A DNA stretch of 64,000 bases from Paenibacillus sp. BIHB 4019 (GTDB taxonomy: Bacteria > Bacillota > Bacilli > Paenibacillales > Paenibacillaceae). Positions 1 to 8,035 of the stretch are shown piece by piece (position 1 is the first letter of the stretch; each line of letters begins with the position of its first letter). The notes beneath the pieces are model-generated. The model was not told where the DNA came from. It did no database searches and saw only the letters and a program-made list of their open reading frames with translations. The position numbers and the translations under genes were made by a program. Location: assembly GCF_002741035.1 (NCBI RefSeq), contig NZ_CP016808.1, positions 6,434,501 through 6,498,500 of the forward strand, in the 5' to 3' direction.

Positions 1-565
1 CCGAATGTGCATGGGAGGCATCCTCCACCAGCCGCAGCTTATGCTTGTCAGCGAGTGCCCTGAGCTGCGCCAAATCAGCTGGCAATCCATGGACATGGAC
101 AGGCATAATGACCTTCGTCCTCGCCGTGATCGCCTGTTCCACCAGCGCAGGATTCAAGTTATAGGTCAGTGGATCAATATCCACAAATACAGGGATCGCT
201 TTTGCCGCTACAACGGCCTGGGCAGTCGCAATAAACGTAAACGCCGGAACGATGACCTCATCCCCGGGCTGTACGCCAACACCAACGAGCGCCAGATGCA
301 GGCTTGACGTCCCGCTTGCCGTAGCAATCGCATAATTCGCCCCAACATAGCTGCGGTATTTTTCCGTAAACTCATGGATCACTTCTTCCGGGCTTTGCTG
401 AATGGACACTAGCATTTGAACGATATCTTCTTTCGTAATGGAAGGAAAGGTCGTCTTCCGGCTATCCTCTGGAATGACGGCTGGGCCACCATAATAAGCA
501 AGCTGCTCGTTAATCCACGCTTCCGATGGCAAGCTCAGCGGCTTGCGGATAAAATCAGTTTTCAT
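1..565 (-). CDS. DegT/DnrJ/EryC1/StrS-family aminotransferase, 3' end outside window
   Basis: The visible 188 N-terminal residues match the PLP-dependent sugar/amino-acid aminotransferase fold. Seen are the substrate-pocket stretch ATASGTSSLHLAL (about residues 75-87), the GDEVIVPAFTF segment, and VEDASHAH near the edge, whose Asp normally contacts the PLP ring nitrogen. The PLP lysine lies beyond position 1 and cannot be checked. The ATG start has GGAGG 9-10 bases upstream and overlaps the 3' end of the preceding shortened paralogue by 11 bases, so the two are translationally linked. It is the fourth visible gene of the carrier-protein operon and probably aminates a carrier-bound or free aldehyde/ketone intermediate (inference). 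Confidence 0.88.
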   Translation of the reverse strand, partial: MKTDFIRKPLSLPSEAWINEQLAYYGGPAVIPEDSRKTTFPSITKEDIVQMLVSIQQSPEEVIHEFTEKYRSYVGANYAIATASGTSSLHLALVGVGVQPGDEVIVPAFTFIATAQAVVAAKAIPVFVDIDPLTYNLNPALVEQAITARTKVIMPVHVHGLPADLAQLRALADKHKLRLVEDASHAHS

Positions 566-1238
566 AGCCGCTATTCCTCCTTAGAAGCGATAATTTGACG
601 CATGCCGCGACAAGCGGACTGAGCCTGTAGTTAAACTGTGCGCCTGGCTGAATGTCCGGCTCCGCCTCCTCCTGCGTCCACATCGTCTTCAAATCGAAGG
701 CGCCGAATATTTTTAGACGCTCCGCCTTGGTCCATATGCTTTCGTCATTTACCGAGATTGAGGCGCAGGGGCCGAAGCCAAGCTCCGTGAAATCCAGCAC
801 CAGCACGGGTGATTTGTGCAGCTTAGGCTGTAGCTCTTGCTCAATGCGGGGCAAGCTGTCCCACGTCACCGTCACCTTATCGAAGCCTTGCTGCACATCA
901 GAATCCGTGACCAGCCCTATCCCGAGCCAGCTCGCAAAACGCTGATCCTGCTCGCTTGCTTCCTCCAGGCGCGTCAGCGAGCCATGGACGATATCCTGCC
1001 CCCAAAGCGCGGCATGCACCGCGCCCGTATAGCTGTTGAACAAGGAAACATATTTGCTTTGTGTCAGCTTGCCGATGCTTTTTTCTAGCCCCTTGAGCTC
1101 ACTCTCATTTTTTTCAATACTCATGATGACGCCCGAATTCAGCACACGGGATAAAACAAAGGAAAGAGAAAAATATTGCTCCTTTTTGATTACTGGTGTC
1201 ACCTTCTCTGGAGCTGTAATAATTGTCGTATGGGCCAT
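555..1238 (-). CDS. shortened DegT-like protein, probably non-catalytic
   Basis: This 227-residue protein resembles a DegT aminotransferase that has lost its middle. KYVSLFNSYTGAVHAALWG (about 63-81) mirrors the substrate-pocket strand of the family, and FNYRLSPLVAACVKLSLL near the C-terminus mirrors the YRMSD/AA-helix segment that follows the PLP lysine. The segment carrying the lysine loop and the second half of the fold are absent; DegT enzymes are usually 360-400 residues. The ATG follows AAAGGAGA at 8 bases. It sits between the ATP-grasp ligase and the full aminotransferase and overlaps the latter. It may be a structural partner of that enzyme or a substrate-binding subunit. The homology call is by pattern only and is moderately sure. 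Confidence 0.7.
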   Translation of the reverse strand: MAHTTIITAPEKVTPVIKKEQYFSLSFVLSRVLNSGVIMSIEKNESELKGLEKSIGKLTQSKYVSLFNSYTGAVHAALWGQDIVHGSLTRLEEASEQDQRFASWLGIGLVTDSDVQQGFDKVTVTWDSLPRIEQELQPKLHKSPVLVLDFTELGFGPCASISVNDESIWTKAERLKIFGAFDLKTMWTQEEAEPDIQPGAQFNYRLSPLVAACVKLSLLRRNSGYEN

Positions 1239-1267
1239 CGCCGATTCTCCTTTATCCGCAGCTTGTT

Positions 1268-1323
1268 TTCGTGGTTCATTGTTCTTGTTTCATGGATTTT
1301 GTTTCATGGTCCTTGTTTCATGG
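1268..1323. repeat. 14-bp tandem repeat between ligase and DegT-like genes
   Basis: Three near-identical 14-bp units (consensus on + strand WYYTTGTTTCATGG) run from 1282 to 1323, preceded by a decayed fourth unit at 1268-1281. On the transcribed minus strand each unit reads CCATGAAACAA, so several ATG codons precede the true start at 1238, but each is soon followed by a stop. Confidence 0.75.
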
Positions 1324-1367
1324 TGCATGGTTCGCCGTTTAACTGGAACTCAATCATCTAAATTGCG

Positions 1368-2258
1368 TTAGGCGTTAACCTCCTGCCTCGTCCTGGAGGC
1401 CAATTTCCCCTGCAAATAAAGCGCGATATGAGCGGCTACATCGACGCCATGTATTTTCCAAGACTTCGAAAACTCCGGGTTTTGATTAACCTCGCATACG
1501 AGATAGCGTTTATTTTGATAGTCATAAAATAAATCCAGACCGTAGATGCCTTCGCCGAGCACCTCAGTCAGCTTGCTGCAAATCGATTCTATTTCCTTAT
1601 TGACAGCAATTGGTTCAACCTCAGCTCCCAAATGCGTATTCGTCTTCCAATTGTCGACCGACACCCGGCGAAACGCTACGATTGGCTTGCGGCCGACAAT
1701 GACAACGCGAATATCATAATCCCCCTTGTCCACGTATTCCTGTACGAGTACTGGAAAGGACTGCTGGGTCGGATCAAGCGATTCCCGTGCCGCAATCCAG
1801 CCATCTAGGCATTCCTTGCCGACAATGCGGGCAATGCCCCTTCCCCAGGAGGAGCTGGGCGGCTTGATGACAAATATGTTGCCAAAATCCTCGAACGATT
1901 CGAGGATCTTGTCTGCTGTAAAGGCGACTTTGAAGCGGGGCTGTGGAATGTTATGCTTTTGGAACACGATTGCTTGATGAATTTTATTTGTGCAAATGTT
2001 AATCGCTTTAACGGAATTAATCGTTTCAATGCCGGATAACTCCAGCATCGTTGAGCGGCTTAACGCTTTCTTCTGGGAGAGGCAGCGAATGAGCGCGACA
2101 CCATACTGATCCGCCCAGCCCTGCTCAAGCGGCAGCTCCATCGAATCCAGATTTACTTGGACGTGATGTCCAGCCTGCTGGAGCAGCTCATAGATTCGCT
2201 TCTCTTCCTCACGCAGCTTCGTTACACAAAGCAAAATATCCGTGTTTGTCTGCTTCAT
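1368..2258 (-). CDS. LysX/RimK-type ATP-grasp ligase acting on a LysW-like carrier
   Basis: A 296-residue ATP-grasp enzyme of the LysX/ArgX/RimK group. Seen are NSVKAINICTNKIHQ (about 81-95), the ATP-binding lysine strand FVIKPPSSSWGRGIARI, LVQEYVDKGDYDIRVVIVG, and the Mg-binding tail YLVCEVNQNPEFSKSW, where LysX enzymes carry EVN followed by a substrate-selecting segment. In Thermus and Sulfolobus, LysX joins the alpha-amino group of alpha-aminoadipate or glutamate to the side-chain carboxyl of the last Glu of LysW. The gene starts 12 bases after a LysW-like gene, so the same chemistry is expected. The amino acid substrate cannot be read from the sequence; other lysine- or arginine-pathway genes are not in the window. 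Confidence 0.88.
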   Translation of the reverse strand: MKQTNTDILLCVTKLREEEKRIYELLQQAGHHVQVNLDSMELPLEQGWADQYGVALIRCLSQKKALSRSTMLELSGIETINSVKAINICTNKIHQAIVFQKHNIPQPRFKVAFTADKILESFEDFGNIFVIKPPSSSWGRGIARIVGKECLDGWIAARESLDPTQQSFPVLVQEYVDKGDYDIRVVIVGRKPIVAFRRVSVDNWKTNTHLGAEVEPIAVNKEIESICSKLTEVLGEGIYGLDLFYDYQNKRYLVCEVNQNPEFSKSWKIHGVDVAAHIALYLQGKLASRTRQEVNA

Positions 2259-2270
2259 CCCCTGGCTCCT

Positions 2271-2444
2271 TTACTCGCCCCAAGTTTCTTCAATCTCGGG
2301 AGCTAATGCAACTGAAATGCTATTATTTACAGCATGTACCTCATGCTCTTGTCCGCATGAAGAGCACTCTACGATTTCACCGCTTATTGCATCAGACTCG
2401 ACACTAATTTCCGATTTGCATACGACACAGCTAACGTCTGCCAT
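2271..2444 (-). CDS. LysW-like amino-group carrier protein
   Basis: A 57-residue acidic protein with two zinc-ribbon pairs, CVVC at residues 6-9 and CSSC at 27-30, followed by a short linker and the C-terminal tail EIEETWGE. LysW proteins have the same layout and end in EDWGE, with the last Glu accepting the amino acid through its gamma-carboxyl. The gene is too short for most ORF callers but has a GGAGATAGGTA ribosome binding site, a sigma-A-like promoter 157 bases upstream, and the LysX-like ligase 12 bases downstream. It is the first gene of the operon. Confidence is high because the zinc pairs, the tail and the neighbour all agree. Confidence 0.92.
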   Translation of the reverse strand: MADVSCVVCKSEISVESDAISGEIVECSSCGQEHEVHAVNNSISVALAPEIEETWGE

Positions 2445-2600
2445 TACCTATCTCCACCTATCCTAAAGTTTAATTTGCACCAACAGCATTATTTTCAGAA
2501 TATTCGGTCTTTTAAATCGTTTCCGCGCTGCTCTACGCTCTCTTTTTTCTTCTCTCCTCCTCATTTAACCAAAAATAGTAAAATGCTGGTGGCAAGATGA

Positions 2601-2630
2601 ATCGTACAATGGTTTTCCTATCGCTGTCAA
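2601..2630 (-). promoter_or_regulatory. sigma-A-like promoter of the carrier-protein operon
   Basis: On the minus strand TTGACA (2625-2630), an 18-base spacer and TACGAT (2601-2606). It leaves a leader of about 150 bases before the LysW-like start; that leader is purine-rich around 2545-2560. Confidence 0.65.
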
Positions 2631-2656
2631 TTAAAATAGATAATTCCTATCGGAAT
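2615..2656. promoter_or_regulatory. candidate operator: two TTCCTATCG direct repeats
   Basis: TTCCTATCG occurs at 2615-2623, inside the promoter spacer, and again at 2644-2652, 29 bases away. The second copy lies within the palindrome ATTCCTATCGGAAT (2643-2656). Position and spacing (close to three helical turns) fit a repressor or activator site. Confidence 0.4.
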
Positions 2657-2703
2657 ATAATTATTTCTATCTATTCCCTATTTTGAATATTGATTTCCAA
2701 CGA

Positions 2704-2737
2704 CAAAAACCGCCATCCCGTATGCCCGGATGGCGGT
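2704..2737 (-). terminator. terminator after mtnN
   Basis: A 10-bp stem ACCGCCATCC/GGATGGCGGT followed on the minus strand by five T residues, 18 bases after the mtnN stop. Confidence 0.85.
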
Positions 2738-2755
2738 TTGATACCTTCTTATGAA

Positions 2756-3454
2756 CTAAATATGTCGAAGCATGTCGTCAATAATGGCGTAGGAATTGTT
2801 AGCTGCTTTCACCGTGAACTCTGGGAAATTGACATGCGCAGATCCGTCAGCCTTGTCCGACATGGAGCGGATGACCACGAATGGCACCTCATTCATGTCG
2901 CATACATGGGCCACTGAAGCGCCTTCCATTTCCGCACAAGCGCCATTCATCGTCTCACGCAACAACGCAACCGTCTCGCGGCTCGCAATAAATTGGTCAC
3001 CGGATAACACAATGCCTTTCAAGCTGCGCCCTTCGAACAAGCGATTGCTCGAATCAACGGCCAGTTGGACTAGCCGCTCATCCGCCACAAACTCCGAACG
3101 CGCATGGAATGGAATTTCACCGCGAGCGAAGCCTAGCGGCGTGCAATCCATATCATGCTGGACACAGCTCGTGGATACGACAATATCGCCAATATTCAGG
3201 CTTGGATCAACAGCTCCGGCTACGCCCGTAAACAGCACGCAGTCTGCACCCAAATCAATTAAAATTTGCGTGCATACAGCAGCGTTCACTTTGCCAACAC
3301 CGGATTTGCAATAAATAACGGTCTTGCCATGAAACTGGCCTTCGAAATAAGTAATGCCAGCCTTAACGGTTTCTTTCGTTACTTGGACGTGCTGGCCGAG
3401 AAGTTCTATCTCTTCCACCATCGCCCCAATGATGCCGATTTTGTTAAAAGTCAT
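2756..3454 (-). CDS. mtnN: 5'-methylthioadenosine/S-adenosylhomocysteine nucleosidase
   Basis: A 232-residue enzyme that hydrolyses methylthioadenosine and S-adenosylhomocysteine to adenine plus the thioribose, recycling methionine and removing the AI-2 precursor. The catalytic signatures are all present: GAMVEEIELL near the N-terminus (Glu that activates water), GVAGAVDP, CAEMEGASVAHV (substrate-ribose Glu, about residue 175) and RSMSDKAD (catalytic Asp). Length equals that of Bacillus and E. coli Pfs. It begins 5 bases after the ccpA stop with an AGGAGGGG-like site inside the ccpA end, so the two are co-transcribed and end at the hairpin at 2704-2737. Confidence 0.96.
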   Translation of the reverse strand: MTFNKIGIIGAMVEEIELLGQHVQVTKETVKAGITYFEGQFHGKTVIYCKSGVGKVNAAVCTQILIDLGADCVLFTGVAGAVDPSLNIGDIVVSTSCVQHDMDCTPLGFARGEIPFHARSEFVADERLVQLAVDSSNRLFEGRSLKGIVLSGDQFIASRETVALLRETMNGACAEMEGASVAHVCDMNEVPFVVIRSMSDKADGSAHVNFPEFTVKAANNSYAIIDDMLRHI

Positions 3455-3459
3455 GCTTC

Positions 3460-4464
3460 CTATACCCCTCCAACAGACTGGCGCACAATCATCTCATGCG
3501 GCAAAATGACTTTGGAGTGATCCACATTTTCTTTATTCATCAGCTTTGTGAGCAGACGCATCGATACAGCTCCGATATCATACATAGGCTGGGCAACGGC
3601 TGTCAATTGCGGACGAACCATTGAAGCCATGCGGCTGTTATCTACGCTAATAACCGAAATATCGCCTGGCACACTCAGACCAGAGTCTTGAATCATATGA
3701 ATGGCACCAATCGCCATCTCATCTGTCGCTGAGAATACCGCAGTTGGACGCTCGTCCAGCTCAATAAAATATTTCATGGCATCAATACCAGATTCATAAC
3801 GGTAGTTGCCGATACGGACAAGCGTGTCATCATAAGCAATGCCAGCTGTCTCCAGCGCGCGCTTATACCCTTGGAAACGGGCATAACCATTCGCAGGATC
3901 CTGCAACGTGCCACTGATCATCGCAATGCGGCGGTGGCCCTGCTCCAGCAATTTGTTGACCGCATCAAAAGCCGCTTCCTCATGATTAATATCAACGGAA
4001 GGAATTTCGCCGTTCTCATCAGTCGTTGCGCATAATACGATCGGGACATTCGTTGTTTTGAACGCCTGCATATGCTCTTCCGTTACTGCGCCGCCCATAA
4101 AGAGCAATCCGTCAACCTGCTTCTCCAGCAGCGTGTTAATAACGCGAATTTCTTTATCCTTCTTCTTATCCGCATTACACAAAATAATATTATAGTGGTA
4201 CATATTCGCAATGTCTTCAATGCCCCGTGCCACTTCCGCAAAAATAGCGTTGGAAATATCGGGAATTACGACACCAACAGTCGTTGTTTTCTTGCTGGCA
4301 AGGCCCCTAGCTACCGCATTAGGACGGTATCCCAGACGCTCAATGGCCTCGTAAACCTTCTTGCGGGTTGCGGGTTTCACATTCGGATTGTTATTGACAA
4401 CCCGGGAAACCGTAGCCATAGATACTCCTGCTTCTCTTGCTACATCATAAATGGTTACCGTCAA
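3460..4464 (-). CDS. ccpA: catabolite control protein A
   Basis: LacI/GalR-family regulator, 334 residues with the start chosen here, the same length as B. subtilis CcpA. The helix-turn-helix [19 protein letters not shown] is at residues 4-22, followed by the hinge [20 protein letters not shown] and a periplasmic-binding-like core. CcpA with HPr-Ser-P binds cre sites and controls carbon catabolite repression. A longer frame exists to 4506, but the TTG at 4464 has GGAGAGAAGG correctly spaced and gives the family N-terminus. The start is unusual in being TTG. A sigma-A promoter lies 57-85 bases upstream. Relevant to the window because a cre-like site precedes the GH52 gene. Confidence 0.95.
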   Translation of the reverse strand: MTVTIYDVAREAGVSMATVSRVVNNNPNVKPATRKKVYEAIERLGYRPNAVARGLASKKTTTVGVVIPDISNAIFAEVARGIEDIANMYHYNIILCNADKKKDKEIRVINTLLEKQVDGLLFMGGAVTEEHMQAFKTTNVPIVLCATTDENGEIPSVDINHEEAAFDAVNKLLEQGHRRIAMISGTLQDPANGYARFQGYKRALETAGIAYDDTLVRIGNYRYESGIDAMKYFIELDERPTAVFSATDEMAIGAIHMIQDSGLSVPGDISVISVDNSRMASMVRPQLTAVAQPMYDIGAVSMRLLTKLMNKENVDHSKVILPHEMIVRQSVGGV

Positions 4465-4520
4465 GGTCCTTCTCTCCATTATCTCAGATTTTTTACTTTC
4501 GCCCACTGCACAATAGAATA

Positions 4521-4549
4521 ATCATACGACAAAATATTACTTTTCGCAA
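4521..4549 (-). promoter_or_regulatory. sigma-A promoter of ccpA
   Basis: On the minus strand TTGCGA (4544-4549), 17-base spacer, TATGAT (4521-4526). An imperfect GC-rich palindrome AGCGCCGGGGCGCT lies just upstream at 4554-4567. Confidence 0.7.
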
Positions 4550-4614
4550 TGTCAGCGCCGGGGCGCTTTCATTTCCGCACAAGCAACTGCTCGCATTCCC
4601 ATCGTTTTATTGCG

Positions 4615-5070
4615 TTATGTATGCCTTGTCGGCCGGCTGATTTGGCCTAGCCGCTTCGTAATATCCGCTATCCATACTTGATCCTCAAGCGCTTGAGCAA
4701 GCAGCAGCAGGTCCAGCAGCGCATCGATGCGCTCCTGAATAAGCCGTTCCACCGCAGCAGGATCGGATTGCTTCTTCGTGTTTCTGGCAATGACGAGCAG
4801 GCTCGCCCATTCATTGCACTCATCGAAAAAAAAGGTCTGCTTCGATGGCTCTGCACCGAGCTGGGCAATCAGACCAGTCAAATCGGGCTTCACTTCCGGA
4901 AACACTTCGCTTCGACTGCAGGCCACGCAGGAATAAATAGGCACATTGTCTATTTCCACTTTCCCAGAATAAATGACGGTACGCAGCTTCATCTTCATGA
5001 TGTCACCACAATGACACCGCTTTTCCAAGTTGGTCCACTCCTTCACGCGGACGGCTGTACCGCCCTTCAT
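4615..5070 (-). CDS. conserved protein with YgiT-like zinc ribbon
   Basis: A 151-residue soluble protein. The N-terminal 55 residues contain two cysteine pairs, CHCG (about 19-22) and CVAC (about 48-51), spaced as in YgiT-type zinc ribbons. The C-terminal two thirds are helical, with a leucine-rich stretch ALLDLLLLAQALED. No catalytic motif is visible and the function is unknown. The start codon sits directly behind GGAG, which is tight; a GTG eight codons later is an alternative. It lies upstream of ccpA on the same strand with 150 bases between them, where ccpA has its own promoter. Confidence 0.65.
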   Translation of the reverse strand: MKGGTAVRVKEWTNLEKRCHCGDIMKMKLRTVIYSGKVEIDNVPIYSCVACSRSEVFPEVKPDLTGLIAQLGAEPSKQTFFFDECNEWASLLVIARNTKKQSDPAAVERLIQERIDALLDLLLLAQALEDQVWIADITKRLGQISRPTRHT

Positions 5071-5266
5071 CTCCGTTTATGCTCATAATTTGAGATGCGT
5101 AAAATATTCGACCTTTTTCGCAAAAACTCCTGCTTGCAGTCTTATGTAATTTTTACTATTAAAAATGAACGATAAATGCAGGCTCCGGGCGTTGGCCGCC
5201 ATGGGGTGAAAGCTTGGAATTCTGGCAGCCGCTGTTTTCTGATTGATGTCCTTTGAATAAACTGGA

Positions 5267-5692
5267 CTACCGGGCAATTCGCCGCCATAATCGGCGTACT
5301 GCCGGCAGTGCCACCAGAATAGCCCACATTGCAGCTCCAATCATGTCATTGCGGACATCGGCCGCATCTGGCATTCTGCCCCCTACGAAGGACTGATGAA
5401 ATTCGTCAGTGATCCCATAGAGGCCGCACAGCAGCACAATCAACACTTTGATTACGATGCGGTCGGCTCTCGCTCCGATAGCGAAATCGATGGCGGCGGC
5501 GAGCATAAAATATGCGACAAAATGTCCCCAATCAAAGCTCGCCATTTGCGGGAACAGCTTTTGAAAAAACGGCAGCAGCGTATTCATCTCTTCGCCCGTC
5601 GTCGCTGATGCAGCAAAAATCGCTGCCATGACGAGCACGGCTGGAATACAGCGAAGCACCCGCACCGAACGCTTTGCTATTGTTTGCTTCAT
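5267..5692 (-). CDS. VanZ-like membrane protein
   Basis: A 141-residue protein with about four membrane segments. The VanZ-family signature is present: FDWGHFVAYFMLAAAIDF, then LLCGLYGITDEFHQSFVGGR and the DVRNDMIGA segment, where the DEFHQ and D-x2-ND motifs are the conserved polar residues of the family. VanZ proteins lower binding of teicoplanin in enterococci, but most homologues have no defined role. The start at 5692 follows an AGGAGAACCT site; the longer frame to 5986 overlaps the divergent DJ-1-like gene and is not used. Confidence 0.85.
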   Translation of the reverse strand: MKQTIAKRSVRVLRCIPAVLVMAAIFAASATTGEEMNTLLPFFQKLFPQMASFDWGHFVAYFMLAAAIDFAIGARADRIVIKVLIVLLCGLYGITDEFHQSFVGGRMPDAADVRNDMIGAAMWAILVALPAVRRLWRRIAR

Positions 5693-5744
5693 AGGTTCTC
5701 CTTCGATACAATAGGTAAGACAATATGAATTGGAGGGGAAATCC

Positions 5745-6275
5745 TTGTCATTACACAATAAAACCGTTATTTGCCTGCTTGATGATGAATTCGAAGATTT
5801 GGAGCTGTGGTATCCGGTATATCGCGCCCGCGAAGCGGGAGCTACCGTGCTATATGCAGGTCCTGAGAAGGGCAAGAAGCATATTGGAAAATATGGCGTG
5901 CCCGCCGTTGCCGACCTCAGCTTTGATGAAGTGAACAGCAGCGACATTATTGGCCTGCTCGTTCCCGGAGGCTGGGCGCCGGACAAGCTCCGCCGCTACC
6001 CTAAAGTGCTTGAGCTTGTGCAGGAGCTTGATGCCGCTGGCAAGCCGATTGGCCAAATTTGCCACGCTGGCTGGGTGCTCATTTCTGCAAAAATATTGCA
6101 AGGACGCAAAGTCACTTCTACGCCAGGCATTCGCGACGATATGGAAAACGCCGGTGCCGAATGGTTTGACGAGGCGGTTGTCGTAGACGGAAATCTCATC
6201 TCTGCGAGACGCCCGCCCGATCTTCCGCCATACGCCAAAGCTTTCGTTGACGCTTTAGAGCAATACAAAGGCTAA
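5745..6275 (+). CDS. DJ-1/PfpI-family protein
   Basis: A 176-residue class-I glutamine-amidotransferase-like protein of the DJ-1/PfpI family. The nucleophile elbow is IGQICHAGWVLISA with Cys followed by His (about residues 107-112), preceded by LLVPGGWAPDKLRRYP and the acidic DDEFEDLELW near the N-terminus that supplies the conserved Glu. Family members act as proteases, deglycases or stress proteins; this one resembles the YhbO/PfpI branch. The TTG at 5745 is chosen because GGAGGGG lies 6 bases upstream; the ATG at 5730 overlaps that site. Divergent from the VanZ-like gene and convergent with ptsI. Confidence 0.9.
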   Translation: MSLHNKTVICLLDDEFEDLELWYPVYRAREAGATVLYAGPEKGKKHIGKYGVPAVADLSFDEVNSSDIIGLLVPGGWAPDKLRRYPKVLELVQELDAAGKPIGQICHAGWVLISAKILQGRKVTSTPGIRDDMENAGAEWFDEAVVVDGNLISARRPPDLPPYAKAFVDALEQYKG

Positions 6276-6283
6276 GAAAAATT

Positions 6284-8035
6284 CTAAGAAATAGAAGCGC
6301 TTTGCCTTCTGGCATCATTTTCATCCATAAACTGTCCCAGCAGCTCATGAATGTCCGCACTCGTGCGGCATTCCAGCAGCTTAGGCAGCAGCAAGCGGCT
6401 GTCTTCCTGCCTTGTGCGGAGCAGCCGCTCTTTCACCTGCAGCAGCGAATGCGAAGAAATACTAAGCTCATCAACATCAAGGCTTAGCCATATCGGCAGC
6501 GCCTTGGCATCCCCTGCCAGCTCTCCGCAAACGCCTACTTTAATGCCGCTGCGGCGCGCCGCATCAATCGTCAGCTTAAGCATCCGCAGCACTGCGGGAT
6601 GGAAGGGCTCGTACAAATGCGATATTTCCTCATTCATCCGGTCTACAGCAAGGGTGAACTGCACTAAATCATTCGTCCCAATACTGAAAAAATCAACCTC
6701 TCCTGCAAGCAGATCAGCAATGATTACCGCAGCCGGAACCTCGATCATGACACCTACCTGCAAATTCCGGTTATACGGCTGGCCTTCCTGCTCTAGCTCC
6801 TGCTTCGCCTCCGCTAATACCGCATTGGCTGCACGAACCTCCTCAACCGACGAAATAAGCGGGTACATTAGCTTGACCTGTCCAAAATGGCTTGCCCGCA
6901 AAATGGCTCTAAGCTGCACTTTAAACAAATCTTTGCGATCCAGTGATATGCGGATAGCCCGATAGCCTAGAAACGGATTGTCTTCCTCGGCGATATTGAA
7001 ATAATCGAGCTGCTTGTCACCGCCAATATCAAGCGTCCTAATGATCAGCGGCTTGCCTTCCAGCTTCTCCGCTACGTTGCGGTATACTTCAAACTGCTCC
7101 TCCTCCAGCGGGAAGCGATTGCGGTCCATATATAAAAACTCGGTGCGGAACAAGCCGACGCCATGCGCCCCGCTGGACAAAGCAATTTCCAGCTCCTTGA
7201 AGGAGCTAATATTAGCGGCCAGCTCCAGCCGCTTGCCATCCGGCGTCATCGACTTATGATCGACGATATCGCGCAGACGGGTTTTCGCCTCCTGCTGCTG
7301 CCGCTGCTTCGCCGAATACAGCGCGATAACTTCCTGCTCCGGCTGCACGTACATGACACCGTCCCCGCCATCGAGCACGATCATCTGGCCCGTCTGAATC
7401 GGTTCCTCCAGCTTCGCTTCCACGCCAACAACAAGAGGTACGCCGAGCGCCCTCGCCATAATAGCGGAATGGGAAGTCGTGCTTCCTGCCAGCGTTACGA
7501 TGCCAAGCACATTTTGCGGATTAATATGGGCAAGCTGCGAAGGTGAAAGCTCCTTGGCGACGAGAATAAACGGCTTCGTGTTGGATGGAAGCTTAATTTC
7601 CGGCACGCCTAGCAAATGCTTAAGCAGCCGATTGCCGACATCCTTTATATCCAGCGCGCGCTCCTTCATATATTCATCATCCAGCAAATCAAACATCGTC
7701 ACAAAATGATCGATTGCTTCCTTGACCGCTACCTCTGCTGCCTTGTATTGCCGGCTAATAATGCCTTGAATTTCATTCATAAACACCGGGTCGTCCAAAA
7801 TCGCAAGATGCGCGTCAAAAATATGGGTTTCCGAAGGGCCAACCACTTCCCGAAGCTCGTCCTTCATTTGCTCGATTTCGAATTTTGACGTTCGGATGCC
7901 TTCATATACTCGCTCGAACTCACGGGCAAAATCAGCAACATCGATGCGCTGCTCCGGCAGCTCCCACTCCCAGCTGGGCAATACGAATGATTTTCCGATC
8001 GCTATGCCTGCTGACGCTCCAATACCTTGTATCAT
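6284..8035 (-). CDS. ptsI: phosphoenolpyruvate-protein phosphotransferase (PTS enzyme I)
   Basis: A 583-residue cytoplasmic enzyme that takes phosphate from PEP and passes it to HPr. Seen in order: the HPr-binding N-terminal domain, the phospho-His loop GSTTSHSAIMARALGVP (about 184-200), the PEP-utilisers signature with VDFFSIGTNDLVQFTLAVDR (about 440-460) and the active-site Cys in VGVCGELAGD (about 502). Length is normal (B. subtilis PtsI is 570). The ATG overlaps the stop of the EIICBA gene by 4 bases, so the two are translationally coupled. Unlike the usual ptsG-ptsH-ptsI order, no HPr gene lies between or beside them. Confidence 0.95.
   Translation of the reverse strand: MIQGIGASAGIAIGKSFVLPSWEWELPEQRIDVADFAREFERVYEGIRTSKFEIEQMKDELREVVGPSETHIFDAHLAILDDPVFMNEIQGIISRQYKAAEVAVKEAIDHFVTMFDLLDDEYMKERALDIKDVGNRLLKHLLGVPEIKLPSNTKPFILVAKELSPSQLAHINPQNVLGIVTLAGSTTSHSAIMARALGVPLVVGVEAKLEEPIQTGQMIVLDGGDGVMYVQPEQEVIALYSAKQRQQQEAKTRLRDIVDHKSMTPDGKRLELAANISSFKELEIALSSGAHGVGLFRTEFLYMDRNRFPLEEEQFEVYRNVAEKLEGKPLIIRTLDIGGDKQLDYFNIAEEDNPFLGYRAIRISLDRKDLFKVQLRAILRASHFGQVKLMYPLISSVEEVRAANAVLAEAKQELEQEGQPYNRNLQVGVMIEVPAAVIIADLLAGEVDFFSIGTNDLVQFTLAVDRMNEEISHLYEPFHPAVLRMLKLTIDAARRSGIKVGVCGELAGDAKALPIWLSLDVDELSISSHSLLQVKERLLRTRQEDSRLLLPKLLECRTSADIHELLGQFMDENDARRQSASIS

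Noticed and set aside
1268..1323. CRISPR-like array
   Set aside because: Units are 14 bases, directly adjacent and without spacers; no cas gene is near. No other array-like pattern was seen in the window.
4554..4567. GC-rich palindrome upstream of ccpA, considered a terminator or cre site
   Set aside because: No T-run follows on either strand, and only the left half of a cre consensus is present.
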